Shown here piece after piece: positions 33,281-41,379 of a stretch of 41,465 nucleotides of DNA. The stretch is taken from the NCBI GenBank assembly GCA_900552645.1, contig USAN01000016.1:1-41465 (forward strand). Direction: 5' to 3'. The position numbers and the translations under genes were made by a program. Source of the DNA: an uncultured Bacteroides sp. (GTDB taxonomy: Bacteria > Bacteroidota > Bacteroidia > Bacteroidales > Bacteroidaceae). Position 1 is the first letter of the stretch, and each line of letters starts with the position of its first letter. Below the pieces are notes generated by a model. The model made no database searches. It was not told the DNA's origin and was given only the letters and a program-made list of their open reading frames with translations.

Positions 33281-34150
33281 ATGGATAAGAATAAAAAACT
33301 TGTTATCGTTATTGTACTTCTCATTATAATTATTGGTGGAGTTTCTTTTTATGCTTTTCAACAACGCAAGGAAAACAAGGAGATGACCCAACTTTTTGCT
33401 TTAGACAAGGAAGAAATGGAAAATGAGTATAATTCTTTTGCTACTCAATATGATGAGCTTCAGGTTCAGATAAACAATGATTCGCTCCGTCAAAAGCTTG
33501 AAAGTGAAAAGTTAAAGACACAAAGATTGCTTGAAGAGTTACGTCAGGTTAAGACAAGCGATGCTGCCGAAATAGCCAGACTTAAAAAGGAGTTGAAAAC
33601 TGTACGTGCCGTACTTCGTACTTACATAATTCAGATTGATTCTCTAAATCGTCTTAATGAAGCTCTTACTACAGAAAATAAAGAAGTAAAACAGAAATAC
33701 ACCGAAGCTACGGTAAAAATAAATAATCTGTCGGCCGAAAAGAAAGATCTTAACGAAAAGGTTTCATTAGCTGCCCAACTAGATGCTACAAATATAGGAG
33801 TAACTCTTAAGAACAAACGTGGTAAGGTAACCAAGAAAGTAAAGGATGTGAAGAAGATTGCAATATCTTTCTCGATAGTAAAGAATATAACTGCAAAAAC
33901 AGGAGAACGTACTCTTTACATACGTATTGCAAAACCCGACAACGACATATTGACTAATGGTGAAGGTACTTTTAGCTACGAAAATCGTCAGTTAAGCTAT
34001 TCTATAAAGAAATATATAGAATATAACGGTGAAGAACAGAATGTAACTGTTTATTGGGACGTAGAGGAATATTTGCCGGCCGGTACATATAATGTATATA
34101 TATTTACAGATGGTACTATGATAGGCCAGCAGTCATTCAGCATGAATTAA
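33281..34150 (+). CDS. Membrane-anchored coiled-coil protein of unknown function
   Basis: A 289-residue protein. Residues 7-26 form one hydrophobic helix (LVIVIVLLIIIIGGVSFYAF) with a basic start, an N-terminal anchor. About 30-165 is a long coiled coil rich in Glu, Lys, Gln and Leu (ESEKLKTQRLLEELRQVK and LNRLNEALTTENKEVKQKY). About 175-289 is a globular beta-rich domain (KIAISFSIVKNITAKTGERT, VYWDVEEYLPAGTYNVYIF). The layout suggests that the globular part is held away from the membrane; an envelope-spanning or stalk role is possible but unproven. It has its own promoter and a long palindromic terminator, so is monocistronic. I do not recognise the gene. Confidence 0.85.
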   Translation: MDKNKKLVIVIVLLIIIIGGVSFYAFQQRKENKEMTQLFALDKEEMENEYNSFATQYDELQVQINNDSLRQKLESEKLKTQRLLEELRQVKTSDAAEIARLKKELKTVRAVLRTYIIQIDSLNRLNEALTTENKEVKQKYTEATVKINNLSAEKKDLNEKVSLAAQLDATNIGVTLKNKRGKVTKKVKDVKKIAISFSIVKNITAKTGERTLYIRIAKPDNDILTNGEGTFSYENRQLSYSIKKYIEYNGEEQNVTVYWDVEEYLPAGTYNVYIFTDGTMIGQQSFSMN

Positions 34151-34170
34151 AAAATTAACTTACATACGAA

Positions 34171-34229
34171 AGATATGATATAAAGAGAAATCGACTAGTC
34201 GATTTCTCTTTATATCATATCTTTTTTTC
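34171..34229. terminator. 52-base perfect palindrome, terminator
   Basis: The 26-base halves 34171-34196 and 34197-34222 are exact reverse complements with no spacer, followed by a run of seven Ts. It is the longest perfect palindrome I found in the window. As RNA it gives a stem of about 24 bp with a CTAG-centred loop, and it lies 20 bases after the coiled-coil gene stop. Confidence 0.9.
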
Positions 34230-34261
34230 ATGCATATTTAAACTATATAATCTTTTGTTAC

Positions 34262-34269
34262 TATATTTG
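34262..34269 (+). promoter_or_regulatory. Promoter of the TolC-HlyD-ABC-2 operon
   Basis: TATATTTG, exact -7 match, 42 bases before the start codon at 34312. Just after it, GTTGCATAAGCAAC (34274-34287) forms a short inverted repeat at the likely transcript start, a possible operator. The -33 element is weak. Confidence 0.6.
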
Positions 34270-34311
34270 CACTGTTGCATAAGCAACTGTAAACACATAA
34301 AGTGAACGCAA

Positions 34312-35778
34312 ATGATGAAAAGAATTATAGGCTTATTTTTATTATCTTCTATTACCTCAGGTATTATGGCTCAAAGAGTACTGAGCCTTGATAGTTGTCG
34401 TAATCTGGCAATCAACAACAATAAAGAGTTGAAGATGTCTGCCGAAAAAATTAATGCAGCACACTACGAACAAAAGGCTGCATTTACAAACTTCCTTCCT
34501 AAGATAAATGCAATGGGTACCTACATGCGTACTCAAAAAGAGATCTCATTACTAAGTAATGATCAAAAAAGTAGTCTAAGTAATTTGGGTACAAGTTCTA
34601 CTACAAAACTTTCGGAAGCTCTACAACAAATAGCTACAGCAAATCCTTCTCTTGCTCAACTACTTACTCCGCTAGCTCCGCTCATACCTGAGGTGGGGAA
34701 TGCTCTTAATGGAATTGGACAGGGATTGGTAGATGCCCTTCATACAGATACACGAAACATGTATGCAGGCGCAGTAAGTCTTACACAACCTGTATACATG
34801 GGAGGAAAGATTACAGCATACAATAAAATAACTAAATATGCCGAAGCTTTGGCTCATACTCAGCACAACGCCGAACTTCAAGATATAATATTAAGTACAG
34901 ATCAGGCTTATTGGCAGGTAATTTCGGTAATAAACAAAAAAAGATTGGCAGAAAGTTATCTAGATCTTGTAAAGAAACTTGATTCTGATGTAGAAAAGAT
35001 GATAAAAGAAGGAGTTGCAACAACAACTGACGGATTAAGCGTAAAAGTAAAAGTCAATGAAGCTGAAATGAATCTTCTTACAGCGGAAGATGGAGTGAGC
35101 TTGTCAAAGATGGTACTTTGTCAGTTATGTGGGATGCCTATAGATACGCAAATAACCTTATTTGATGAAAACATAAAAGAAATTAATACTACTGTAGAAG
35201 AAGTAAAGGGAAACGTAGACTTAGCACTTACAAACAGACAGGAACTTAAAAGTTTGGAATATGCAACAAAAATTTATAACCAGAAAATTAATATAGCACG
35301 TTCTGAGTTTCTTCCCTCTTTAGCAATCACTGCCGATTATATGGTAACTAATCCTTCGCTTGTAAACGGATTTGAAAGAAAATTCCGTGGTATGTGGGCA
35401 GTAGGTGCACTGGTAAAGATACCAGTATGGAATTGGGGAGAAATGGGGTATAAGGTAAAAGCTGCAAAAGCTGAAGCTAATATTGCTAGATACAACCTAG
35501 AAAATATAAAAGAAAAAGTAGAGTTGCAAGTAAACCAAGCTACTTACAAAGTAAACGAAGCTCAGAAAAGACTGGCCATGGCTACAAAGAACATGGAGAA
35601 AGCCAATGAAAATCTTCGTTATGCAACACTTAGCTTCTCGGAAGGCATAATACCAACAAGCAACGTACTAGAGGCACAAACTGCATGGCTCTCTGCTCAG
35701 TCAAGCAAGATAGATGCTCAGATAGACGTCCGACTTACAGAGGTATATTTAAGAAAATCAATGGGAATATTAAAATAA
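34312..35778 (+). CDS. TolC-family outer-membrane channel of ABC-2 exporter
   Basis: A 488-residue channel with a signal peptide (hydrophobic 5-18, cut near GIMAQR). The two OEP repeats begin with RVLSLDSCRNLAINNNKELKMSAE and continue from about residue 290 (LEYATKIYNQKINIARSEFLP). Between them is an extra Ser/Ala/Leu-rich insertion at about 75-145 (SSLSNLGTSSTTKLSEAL, LTPLAPLIPEVG), longer than in most TolC proteins. It is the first gene of an operon with HlyD-type adaptor and two ABC-2 permeases, and it probably lets substrate across the outer membrane. Confidence 0.93.
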   Translation: MMKRIIGLFLLSSITSGIMAQRVLSLDSCRNLAINNNKELKMSAEKINAAHYEQKAAFTNFLPKINAMGTYMRTQKEISLLSNDQKSSLSNLGTSSTTKLSEALQQIATANPSLAQLLTPLAPLIPEVGNALNGIGQGLVDALHTDTRNMYAGAVSLTQPVYMGGKITAYNKITKYAEALAHTQHNAELQDIILSTDQAYWQVISVINKKRLAESYLDLVKKLDSDVEKMIKEGVATTTDGLSVKVKVNEAEMNLLTAEDGVSLSKMVLCQLCGMPIDTQITLFDENIKEINTTVEEVKGNVDLALTNRQELKSLEYATKIYNQKINIARSEFLPSLAITADYMVTNPSLVNGFERKFRGMWAVGALVKIPVWNWGEMGYKVKAAKAEANIARYNLENIKEKVELQVNQATYKVNEAQKRLAMATKNMEKANENLRYATLSFSEGIIPTSNVLEAQTAWLSAQSSKIDAQIDVRLTEVYLRKSMGILK

Positions 35779-35787
35779 GAATAAGAT

Positions 35788-36780
35788 ATGGCAATAAGAT
35801 CACAGAAGAGCAATATATTGCTTGCATTAATAACGTTTACAGGAGTAATTCTTATAGTAGCGATTATTGGATTTTTTACATTAAGTAAAGGTCCGGAAAT
35901 AATCCAGGGACAGGCCGAAGCCGACGAATATCGTATATCCAGTAAAGTTCCTTCAAGAATACTGGAATTTAGAGTAAAAGAAGGAGATAAAATACAAAAG
36001 GGAGATACTTTAGTTATACTTGAAGCACCTGAAGTTAAAGCCAAACTATCTCAGGCCGAAGCAGCACAGGAAGCAGCACAGGCTATTAGTGAGAAAGCAC
36101 AGAGAGGCACACGCCAAGAACAGTTGCAGGCGGCTTACGAAATGTGGCAAAAATCTAAAGCCGGTTTGGAAATAGCCGAAAAATCATACAATCGTGTGAA
36201 CCGTCTTTTTGAACAAGGAGTTATGTCTGCTCAGAAAAGAGACGAAGCCAAAGCTCAGTACGATGCCATGATAGCTACCGAAAAGGCTGCAAAATCACAA
36301 TACGACATGGCAAGAAATGGTGCACAAAGAGAGGATAAAGCTGCAGCTGCAGCTCAGGTAGCCCGAGCAAAAGGTGCAGTAGAAGAGGTTAATTCATATA
36401 TAAATGAAACTATTCTTATATCTCCTTGCGACGGAGAAATTTCAGAAATATTTCCCAAGGTAGGTGAATTGGTAGGTAGTGGCGCTCCTATTATGACAGT
36501 ATCCAATCTTAATGAAATGTGGGTAACATTCAACGTACGCGAAGATTTCCTAAAAGGATTTAACGTAGGAGAAACAGTAAGCGCATATGTACCGGCATTA
36601 CAAAAAGAAGAGAAGTTTAAAATTATTTACCTTAAGGATATGGGAACTTATGCTGCATGGAAAGCTACAAAAACTACTGGTCAGTATGATCTGAAAACTT
36701 TTGAAGTTAAAGCAGTGCCTCTAAACAAGATTCCACAACTTCGTCCCGGAATGTCAGCAATAATAGAAAAAGAACAATAA
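35788..36780 (+). CDS. HlyD-family membrane-fusion adaptor (YhiI-like)
   Basis: A 330-residue periplasmic adaptor. A single N-terminal membrane helix at about 10-30 (LLALITFTGVILIVAIIGFF) anchors it; no lipobox. The first lipoyl half is EADEYRISSKVPSRILEF plus VKEGDKIQKGDTLVILEAP (about 44-80), then a long alpha-hairpin rich in Ala and Gln (about 85-210), the second half (ISPCDGEISEIFPKVGELVG) and a beta-barrel. It follows the channel gene by 9 bases and precedes the first permease by 10. Confidence 0.93.
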   Translation: MAIRSQKSNILLALITFTGVILIVAIIGFFTLSKGPEIIQGQAEADEYRISSKVPSRILEFRVKEGDKIQKGDTLVILEAPEVKAKLSQAEAAQEAAQAISEKAQRGTRQEQLQAAYEMWQKSKAGLEIAEKSYNRVNRLFEQGVMSAQKRDEAKAQYDAMIATEKAAKSQYDMARNGAQREDKAAAAAQVARAKGAVEEVNSYINETILISPCDGEISEIFPKVGELVGSGAPIMTVSNLNEMWVTFNVREDFLKGFNVGETVSAYVPALQKEEKFKIIYLKDMGTYAAWKATKTTGQYDLKTFEVKAVPLNKIPQLRPGMSAIIEKEQ

Positions 36781-36790
36781 AATAGTAAGA

Positions 36791-37960
36791 ATGTCTATAT
36801 TAAAAGATATATATATAATAGCAAAACGCGAAACATTAAGAATTGGTAGCAGACCACTATATCTTTTTTCAATGATAATAGCGCCTTTGTTCTGTTATAT
36901 ATTCTTCACCACTCTTATGTGGAGCGGCTTGCCTTCGGATATGCCTGCCGGAGTAGTAGATATGGATAACACATCTACTACCCGAAGCATAATACGTAAG
37001 CTAGACGCATTCCAACAATTAAAAATTGTAAACGAATATCCTGATTTTGCAGCTGCCAGAAAGGCCATGCAAGAGGGAGAAATATACTCTTTCTACTATA
37101 TTCCGAAAGGAACTACTCAAAAAGCGATGAGTAGCAAGCAACCTAAGGTTTCGTTCTATACAAATTTTTCTTACCTGGTGGCCGGTTCGTTACTTTACAA
37201 GGATCAAAGAATGATGTCGGAATTGGCAAGTGCAGGAGTAACACGAGCAGCTTTAAGAGGTCGAGGCCTTACCGACGATCAGATAGTTTCATTCATACAA
37301 CCTATAACTATAGATACTCATGTATTAAACAACCCCTGGCTTAATTACTCCATTTATTTAAGCAATACTATAATTCCTGGAATACTAATGCTTCTTATAT
37401 TCCTAAATACAATATATACTATAGGTAGTGAACTGAAAGCTGGTACTCAAAAAGAATGGCTAAAGCTAGCCAACAATTCGATGAGTGTAGCATTGTTGGG
37501 CAAACTCCTGCCGCAGACTTTAATATTCTATCTTATGGCTGTACTTTACAATGTTTATTTATATGGATTTCTTCACTTTCCATGTAATGGAGGCATACTA
37601 CCTATGCTGTTTATAGGTTTCATCATGGTACTGGCATCGCAAGGATTCGGAGTCTTTCTAATTGGATTGGTACCATCGCTACGCCTTGCATTAAGTATGG
37701 GATGCTTATGGGGAGTAGTATCATTTTCCATGTCGGGCATGAGTTTTCCTGTCATGGCTATGGATGCTCCATTACAGGCTCTATCTTATCTATTTCCATT
37801 AAGAGAGTATTTCCTGTTATATGTAAATACTGCACTTAACGGATATCCTTTATTAAATGCATGGCAGCCACTTGTTATATTAATGTTATTCATATTATTG
37901 CCTTTAACAGTTATAAGAAGACTAAAGAATACCATGACAAATTACATATACATTCCATAA
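36791..37960 (+). CDS. ABC-2 type permease, first copy (YhhJ-like)
   Basis: A 389-residue inner-membrane permease of the ABC-2 class: one N-terminal helix (about 18-38), a large periplasmic loop (about 45-185, with VDMDNTSTTRSIIRKLDAFQ) and about five helices from 190 to 375 (LGKLLPQTLIFYLMAVLYNV, then the conserved GLVPSLRLALSMGCLWG). It is paired with the following 417-residue permease, 15 bases apart. No gene for the ATP-binding subunit exists in the operon. The ATPase is presumably encoded elsewhere or the pair works with none; unsolved from sequence. Confidence 0.9.
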   Translation: MSILKDIYIIAKRETLRIGSRPLYLFSMIIAPLFCYIFFTTLMWSGLPSDMPAGVVDMDNTSTTRSIIRKLDAFQQLKIVNEYPDFAAARKAMQEGEIYSFYYIPKGTTQKAMSSKQPKVSFYTNFSYLVAGSLLYKDQRMMSELASAGVTRAALRGRGLTDDQIVSFIQPITIDTHVLNNPWLNYSIYLSNTIIPGILMLLIFLNTIYTIGSELKAGTQKEWLKLANNSMSVALLGKLLPQTLIFYLMAVLYNVYLYGFLHFPCNGGILPMLFIGFIMVLASQGFGVFLIGLVPSLRLALSMGCLWGVVSFSMSGMSFPVMAMDAPLQALSYLFPLREYFLLYVNTALNGYPLLNAWQPLVILMLFILLPLTVIRRLKNTMTNYIYIP

Positions 37961-37975
37961 TTTACAGAGGATTAA

Positions 37976-39229
37976 ATGAAGAAAAAATTAAAGAACATAA
38001 TACACGAGGGATTCTCGGACTTATTACTTATATGGATGAGTGAGCTGAAGGCTGTAATAAAAGACCAGGGAGTATTGATCTTTTTTGTACTCGTTCCTTT
38101 AGGATATCCATTACTGTATACTTATATATATAATAATGAAGTAATACGAGATGTACCTGTAGCAGTAGTAGACAATAACCGTTCGGCCAACAGTCGTGAG
38201 TTCCTTAGATTTATTGACGGCACGCCCGATGTAAGTATAGTAAGTTACTGTTCGGACATGGACGAAGCTAAACAATCCATTAAAGATGGAAAGACTTATG
38301 GAATTATTTATATTCCAGAGAGCTTTACCAGCGATATAATACATGGCAAGCAAACAACGGTGAGTCTTTATTGCGACCTTAGCGGAATGCTTTACTACAA
38401 GGCTATACTTACTGCAGCAACAAATTCATCGCTTGTAATGAACAAAAACATAAAGATAGCAAAATTAGGAAATACAACCGACAAGCAGGATGAGATAAGC
38501 ACTGCGCCCATTCAGTACGAAGATATATCTCTCTTCAATAGTCAGAATGGATTTGCAAGTTTCCTTATTCCGGGTGTATTGATTCTGATTATACAGCAGA
38601 CTCTTCTTCTGGGCATAGGATTATCGGCCGGTACAGCACGCGAGAATAATAAGTTCTTCGACTTAGTACCTATGAGTCGGCATTACCATGGAACCCTTAG
38701 AATAGTACTAGGTAAAGGTTTGTTATATTTCATGATATATGCCATTATGAGCATATATGTACTTATACTTGTACCTAAAATGTTCAATCTAAATCAGATA
38801 ACCGATCCATATACTTTAGGAGCCTTCATCTTCCCATTCTTACTTGCATGCATATTCTTCTCGATGACCTGTTCTGCTTTTATTCATCATCGCGAAACGT
38901 GCATGATAGTATATATTTTCACATCAGTCCCTTTACTCTTCATATCGGGAATATCGTGGCCCGGAGCAGCCATTCCTGAATTTTGGCAGATTGTTTCGTA
39001 TATATTTCCATCTACATTCGGTATAAACGGATTTGTACATATTAACAATATGGGTGCCAATCTAAGAGATATAAGTACTCCATACATTGCACTATGGATA
39101 CAGGCAGCAGTCTATTTCATAACCACCTGCTTTGTATACCGTTATCAGATTGCAAGAAGCAGGAAACATGCTTATGCAAGATATAAAGAGATAAAAAATA
39201 AGAGAAAAAGAGAAGACCTTAAGTTATAA
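37976..39229 (+). CDS. ABC-2 type permease, second copy
   Basis: A 417-residue permease of the same architecture as its upstream neighbour but clearly diverged: helix at about 31-50 (GVLIFFVLVPLGYPLLYTYI), periplasmic loop about 52-195 (VAVVDNNRSANSREFLRFID, DMDEAKQSIKDGKTYGIIYI) and five helices to about 395. The C-terminus is highly basic (KNKRKREDLKL). The last five codons and the stop form one arm of a perfect hairpin. The two proteins probably form a heterodimeric membrane unit. Confidence 0.9.
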   Translation: MKKKLKNIIHEGFSDLLLIWMSELKAVIKDQGVLIFFVLVPLGYPLLYTYIYNNEVIRDVPVAVVDNNRSANSREFLRFIDGTPDVSIVSYCSDMDEAKQSIKDGKTYGIIYIPESFTSDIIHGKQTTVSLYCDLSGMLYYKAILTAATNSSLVMNKNIKIAKLGNTTDKQDEISTAPIQYEDISLFNSQNGFASFLIPGVLILIIQQTLLLGIGLSAGTARENNKFFDLVPMSRHYHGTLRIVLGKGLLYFMIYAIMSIYVLILVPKMFNLNQITDPYTLGAFIFPFLLACIFFSMTCSAFIHHRETCMIVYIFTSVPLLFISGISWPGAAIPEFWQIVSYIFPSTFGINGFVHINNMGANLRDISTPYIALWIQAAVYFITTCFVYRYQIARSRKHAYARYKEIKNKRKREDLKL

Positions 39230-39250
39230 AATCTATTTTATAACTTAAGG
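39217..39250. terminator. Perfect hairpin overlapping a stop codon
   Basis: A 15-bp perfect stem (39217-39231 with 39236-39250) and a four-base loop TCTA. The permease stop codon (39227-39229) is inside the stem. It is followed by TAAGAAG, not by a U run, so it may be an RNA 3'-end stabiliser or weak terminator rather than a full intrinsic terminator. Confidence 0.65.
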
Positions 39251-39276
39251 TAAGAAGACATTCCGCTACTTTTTAT

Positions 39277-39284
39277 TACCTTCG
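39277..39284 (+). promoter_or_regulatory. -7 element for MsbA-like exporter gene
   Basis: TACCTTCG, one base from TAnnTTTG and followed by CGCC, a common Bacteroidota variant. It is 27 bases upstream of the start codon. This gives the exporter its own promoter. Confidence 0.5.
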
Positions 39285-39311
39285 CGCCATTAATAATTCA
39301 AAAGACAAAGC

Positions 39312-41141
39312 ATGAAAGATTTTTTTCTGATACTTAAAAGATTTGTACCACCATATAAAAAATATCTTTTCCTTAATATATTGTTCAATGTACTTTCGGC
39401 TATATTGAATATTTTTTCATTTACCCTTATAATACCAATACTACAAATCCTATTTAAGATACAGGAAACAAGTTATAGTTTCATGGCATGGGATTCGGCT
39501 AATTCATTAAAAGATATAGTAATAAACAACTTTTATTATTATGTAACCACTCTAATAGAAAGTTACGGAGCAAGTACTACATTATTGCTACTTGGCCTTT
39601 TTATGGCTATAATGACTTTCATGAAAACAGCCTGTTACTTTCTGTCATCGGCAACTTTAATTCCAATAAGAACCGGTATAGTAAGAGATATCCGCGTAAA
39701 GCTATATAATAAGATATTAAGCCTGCCACTAGGATTCTTTTCCGAAGAACGAAAAGGTGATATCATGGCACGTATGAGCGGCGATGTTAATGAAATAGAG
39801 AATTCTATAATGTCTTCTCTAGACATGTTATTCAAAAATCCTATTCTTATAATATTCTATTTCGGAACTTTGATAGTAGTTAGCTGGAAGCTTACAATCT
39901 TCACACTGGCTGTACTTCCACTTATGGGATGGATTATGGGTAAAGTAGGCAAGAAACTAAAAAGAGGCTCTTTGATAGCACAAGGCCAGTGGAGCGACTT
40001 GATGTCTCAACTAGAAGAGACTTTAGGCGGCCTGAGAATAATAAAGGCTTTCAATGCCGAAAAGAAAATGGGAAACCGATTTCTTGAATCGAACAATTTA
40101 TTTAGAAATACTATTGGCCGAGTAAACATACGCCAACAGATGGCTCATCCTATGAGCGAGTTTCTGGGAACAATACTAATTGTAATAGTACTTTGGTTTG
40201 GAGGAACTCTTATCCTTAACAACAATAGTACTATAACTGCTCCATCTTTTATATTCTATCTTGTAATACTTTACAGTGTTATAAACCCACTTAAGGACTT
40301 TTCAAAAGCAAGTTATAACATCCCTAAAGGACTTGCTAGCATGGAGCGTGTAGATAAAATACTAAAGGCCGAGAACAAAATGAAGATTAGTTCATCTCCT
40401 GTTCATATCGGACCTGTAAAAGACAAGATTGAATTTAAAAATGTATGCTTCAAGTATGCTTCAAAATGGGTTCTTGAAGATATAAATCTCACTATAAAGA
40501 AGGGCCATACAATTGCTCTTGTAGGACAGTCGGGATCGGGTAAATCTACATTGGTAGATCTTATACCACGCTATTACGACGTACAGAAAGGAGAAATTCT
40601 TATTGACGGAGTAAACGTAAAGGATACCACACTTTATGATTTACGCGCAATAATGGGTAATGTAAATCAGGAAGCAATCTTGTTCAATGACACCTTCTTT
40701 AACAATATCTCTTTTGGTGTAGAGAATGCAACAATAGAACAAGTAATTGAAGCAGCCAAAATAGCCAATGCACACGATTTCATTATAAGTAGCGAAAAAG
40801 GATATGATACCATGATAGGCGACCGTGGTGGCAAATTGTCGGGCGGACAGCGCCAACGTATAAGCATTGCCCGAGCAATATTAAAGAATCCTCCAATACT
40901 TATATTGGACGAAGCAACTTCGGCACTAGATACCGAAAGCGAAAGAATGGTTCAGGATGCACTCGAGAAACTAATGAAGAATCGTACAACGATTGCAATA
41001 GCACACCGTTTGTCTACAATCAAAAATGCAGATGAAATATGTGTAATGCACGAAGGCAGAATAGTAGAGAGAGGAAAGCATGATGAACTATTAGAGCTAA
41101 ACGGATACTACAAGAAGCTTTGCGATATGCAGTCTTTTTAA
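39312..41141 (+). CDS. MsbA-like ABC exporter (fused membrane and ATPase domains)
   Basis: A 609-residue half-transporter, which as a homodimer exports lipid or drug-like molecules. About residues 10-330 hold six membrane helices (FNVLSAILNIFSFTLIIPIL, TLLLLGLFMAIMTFM, LIIFYFGTLIVVSW, and so on) in the type-1 exporter fold. The ATPase domain has Walker A GQSGSGKST at 405-413, signature LSGGQRQR at 509-516, Walker B ILILDE at 529-534 and the H-loop His in IAIAHRLSTI. The closest family is MsbA, so lipid A/lipid flipping is plausible, but substrate is inferred. It is likely monocistronic, with a strong terminator after it. Confidence 0.93.
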   Translation: MKDFFLILKRFVPPYKKYLFLNILFNVLSAILNIFSFTLIIPILQILFKIQETSYSFMAWDSANSLKDIVINNFYYYVTTLIESYGASTTLLLLGLFMAIMTFMKTACYFLSSATLIPIRTGIVRDIRVKLYNKILSLPLGFFSEERKGDIMARMSGDVNEIENSIMSSLDMLFKNPILIIFYFGTLIVVSWKLTIFTLAVLPLMGWIMGKVGKKLKRGSLIAQGQWSDLMSQLEETLGGLRIIKAFNAEKKMGNRFLESNNLFRNTIGRVNIRQQMAHPMSEFLGTILIVIVLWFGGTLILNNNSTITAPSFIFYLVILYSVINPLKDFSKASYNIPKGLASMERVDKILKAENKMKISSSPVHIGPVKDKIEFKNVCFKYASKWVLEDINLTIKKGHTIALVGQSGSGKSTLVDLIPRYYDVQKGEILIDGVNVKDTTLYDLRAIMGNVNQEAILFNDTFFNNISFGVENATIEQVIEAAKIANAHDFIISSEKGYDTMIGDRGGKLSGGQRQRISIARAILKNPPILILDEATSALDTESERMVQDALEKLMKNRTTIAIAHRLSTIKNADEICVMHEGRIVERGKHDELLELNGYYKKLCDMQSF

Positions 41142-41155
41142 ACTCTATAATAATT

Positions 41156-41201
41156 AATAAGAAAAGGGTATAAAGCAAATGCTTTATACCCTTTTCTTAT
41201 T
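41156..41201. terminator. Strong bidirectional terminator after exporter gene
   Basis: A 22-bp perfect stem (41156-41177 with 41180-41201) centred on AA, with A-rich 5' and T-rich 3' flanks. It starts 15 bases after the stop codon and would stop transcription from either side. Confidence 0.9.
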
Positions 41202-41296
41202 GGAATAATTTTAAGTTTCAATGAAGGATTATTACTATTGTAATAGTTGTAACTTTCCACATAAATAACTGTATTTCTCTATACATATTAATGATT

Positions 41297-41330
41297 CCAT
41301 TCTAATGAATTTCGAAATTCATTAGAATGG
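41297..41330. repeat. 34-base perfect palindrome
   Basis: Halves 41297-41313 and 41314-41330 are exact reverse complements and contain TTCGAA at the centre. No T run follows, so it does not look like a terminator. It shares the TTCATTAGAATG motif with the next hairpin, 28 bases downstream. Confidence 0.85.
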
Positions 41331-41357
41331 AGTCTGAAATTCATATTAATGAATTCT

Positions 41358-41379
41358 AAACTTCATTAGAATGAAGTTT
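41358..41379. repeat. Hairpin with nine-base arms
   Basis: AAACTTCAT (41358-41366) and ATGAAGTTT (41371-41379) flank TAGA. It carries another copy of TTCATTAGAATG, related to the palindrome just upstream, so both may derive from one repeated element. Confidence 0.8.
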
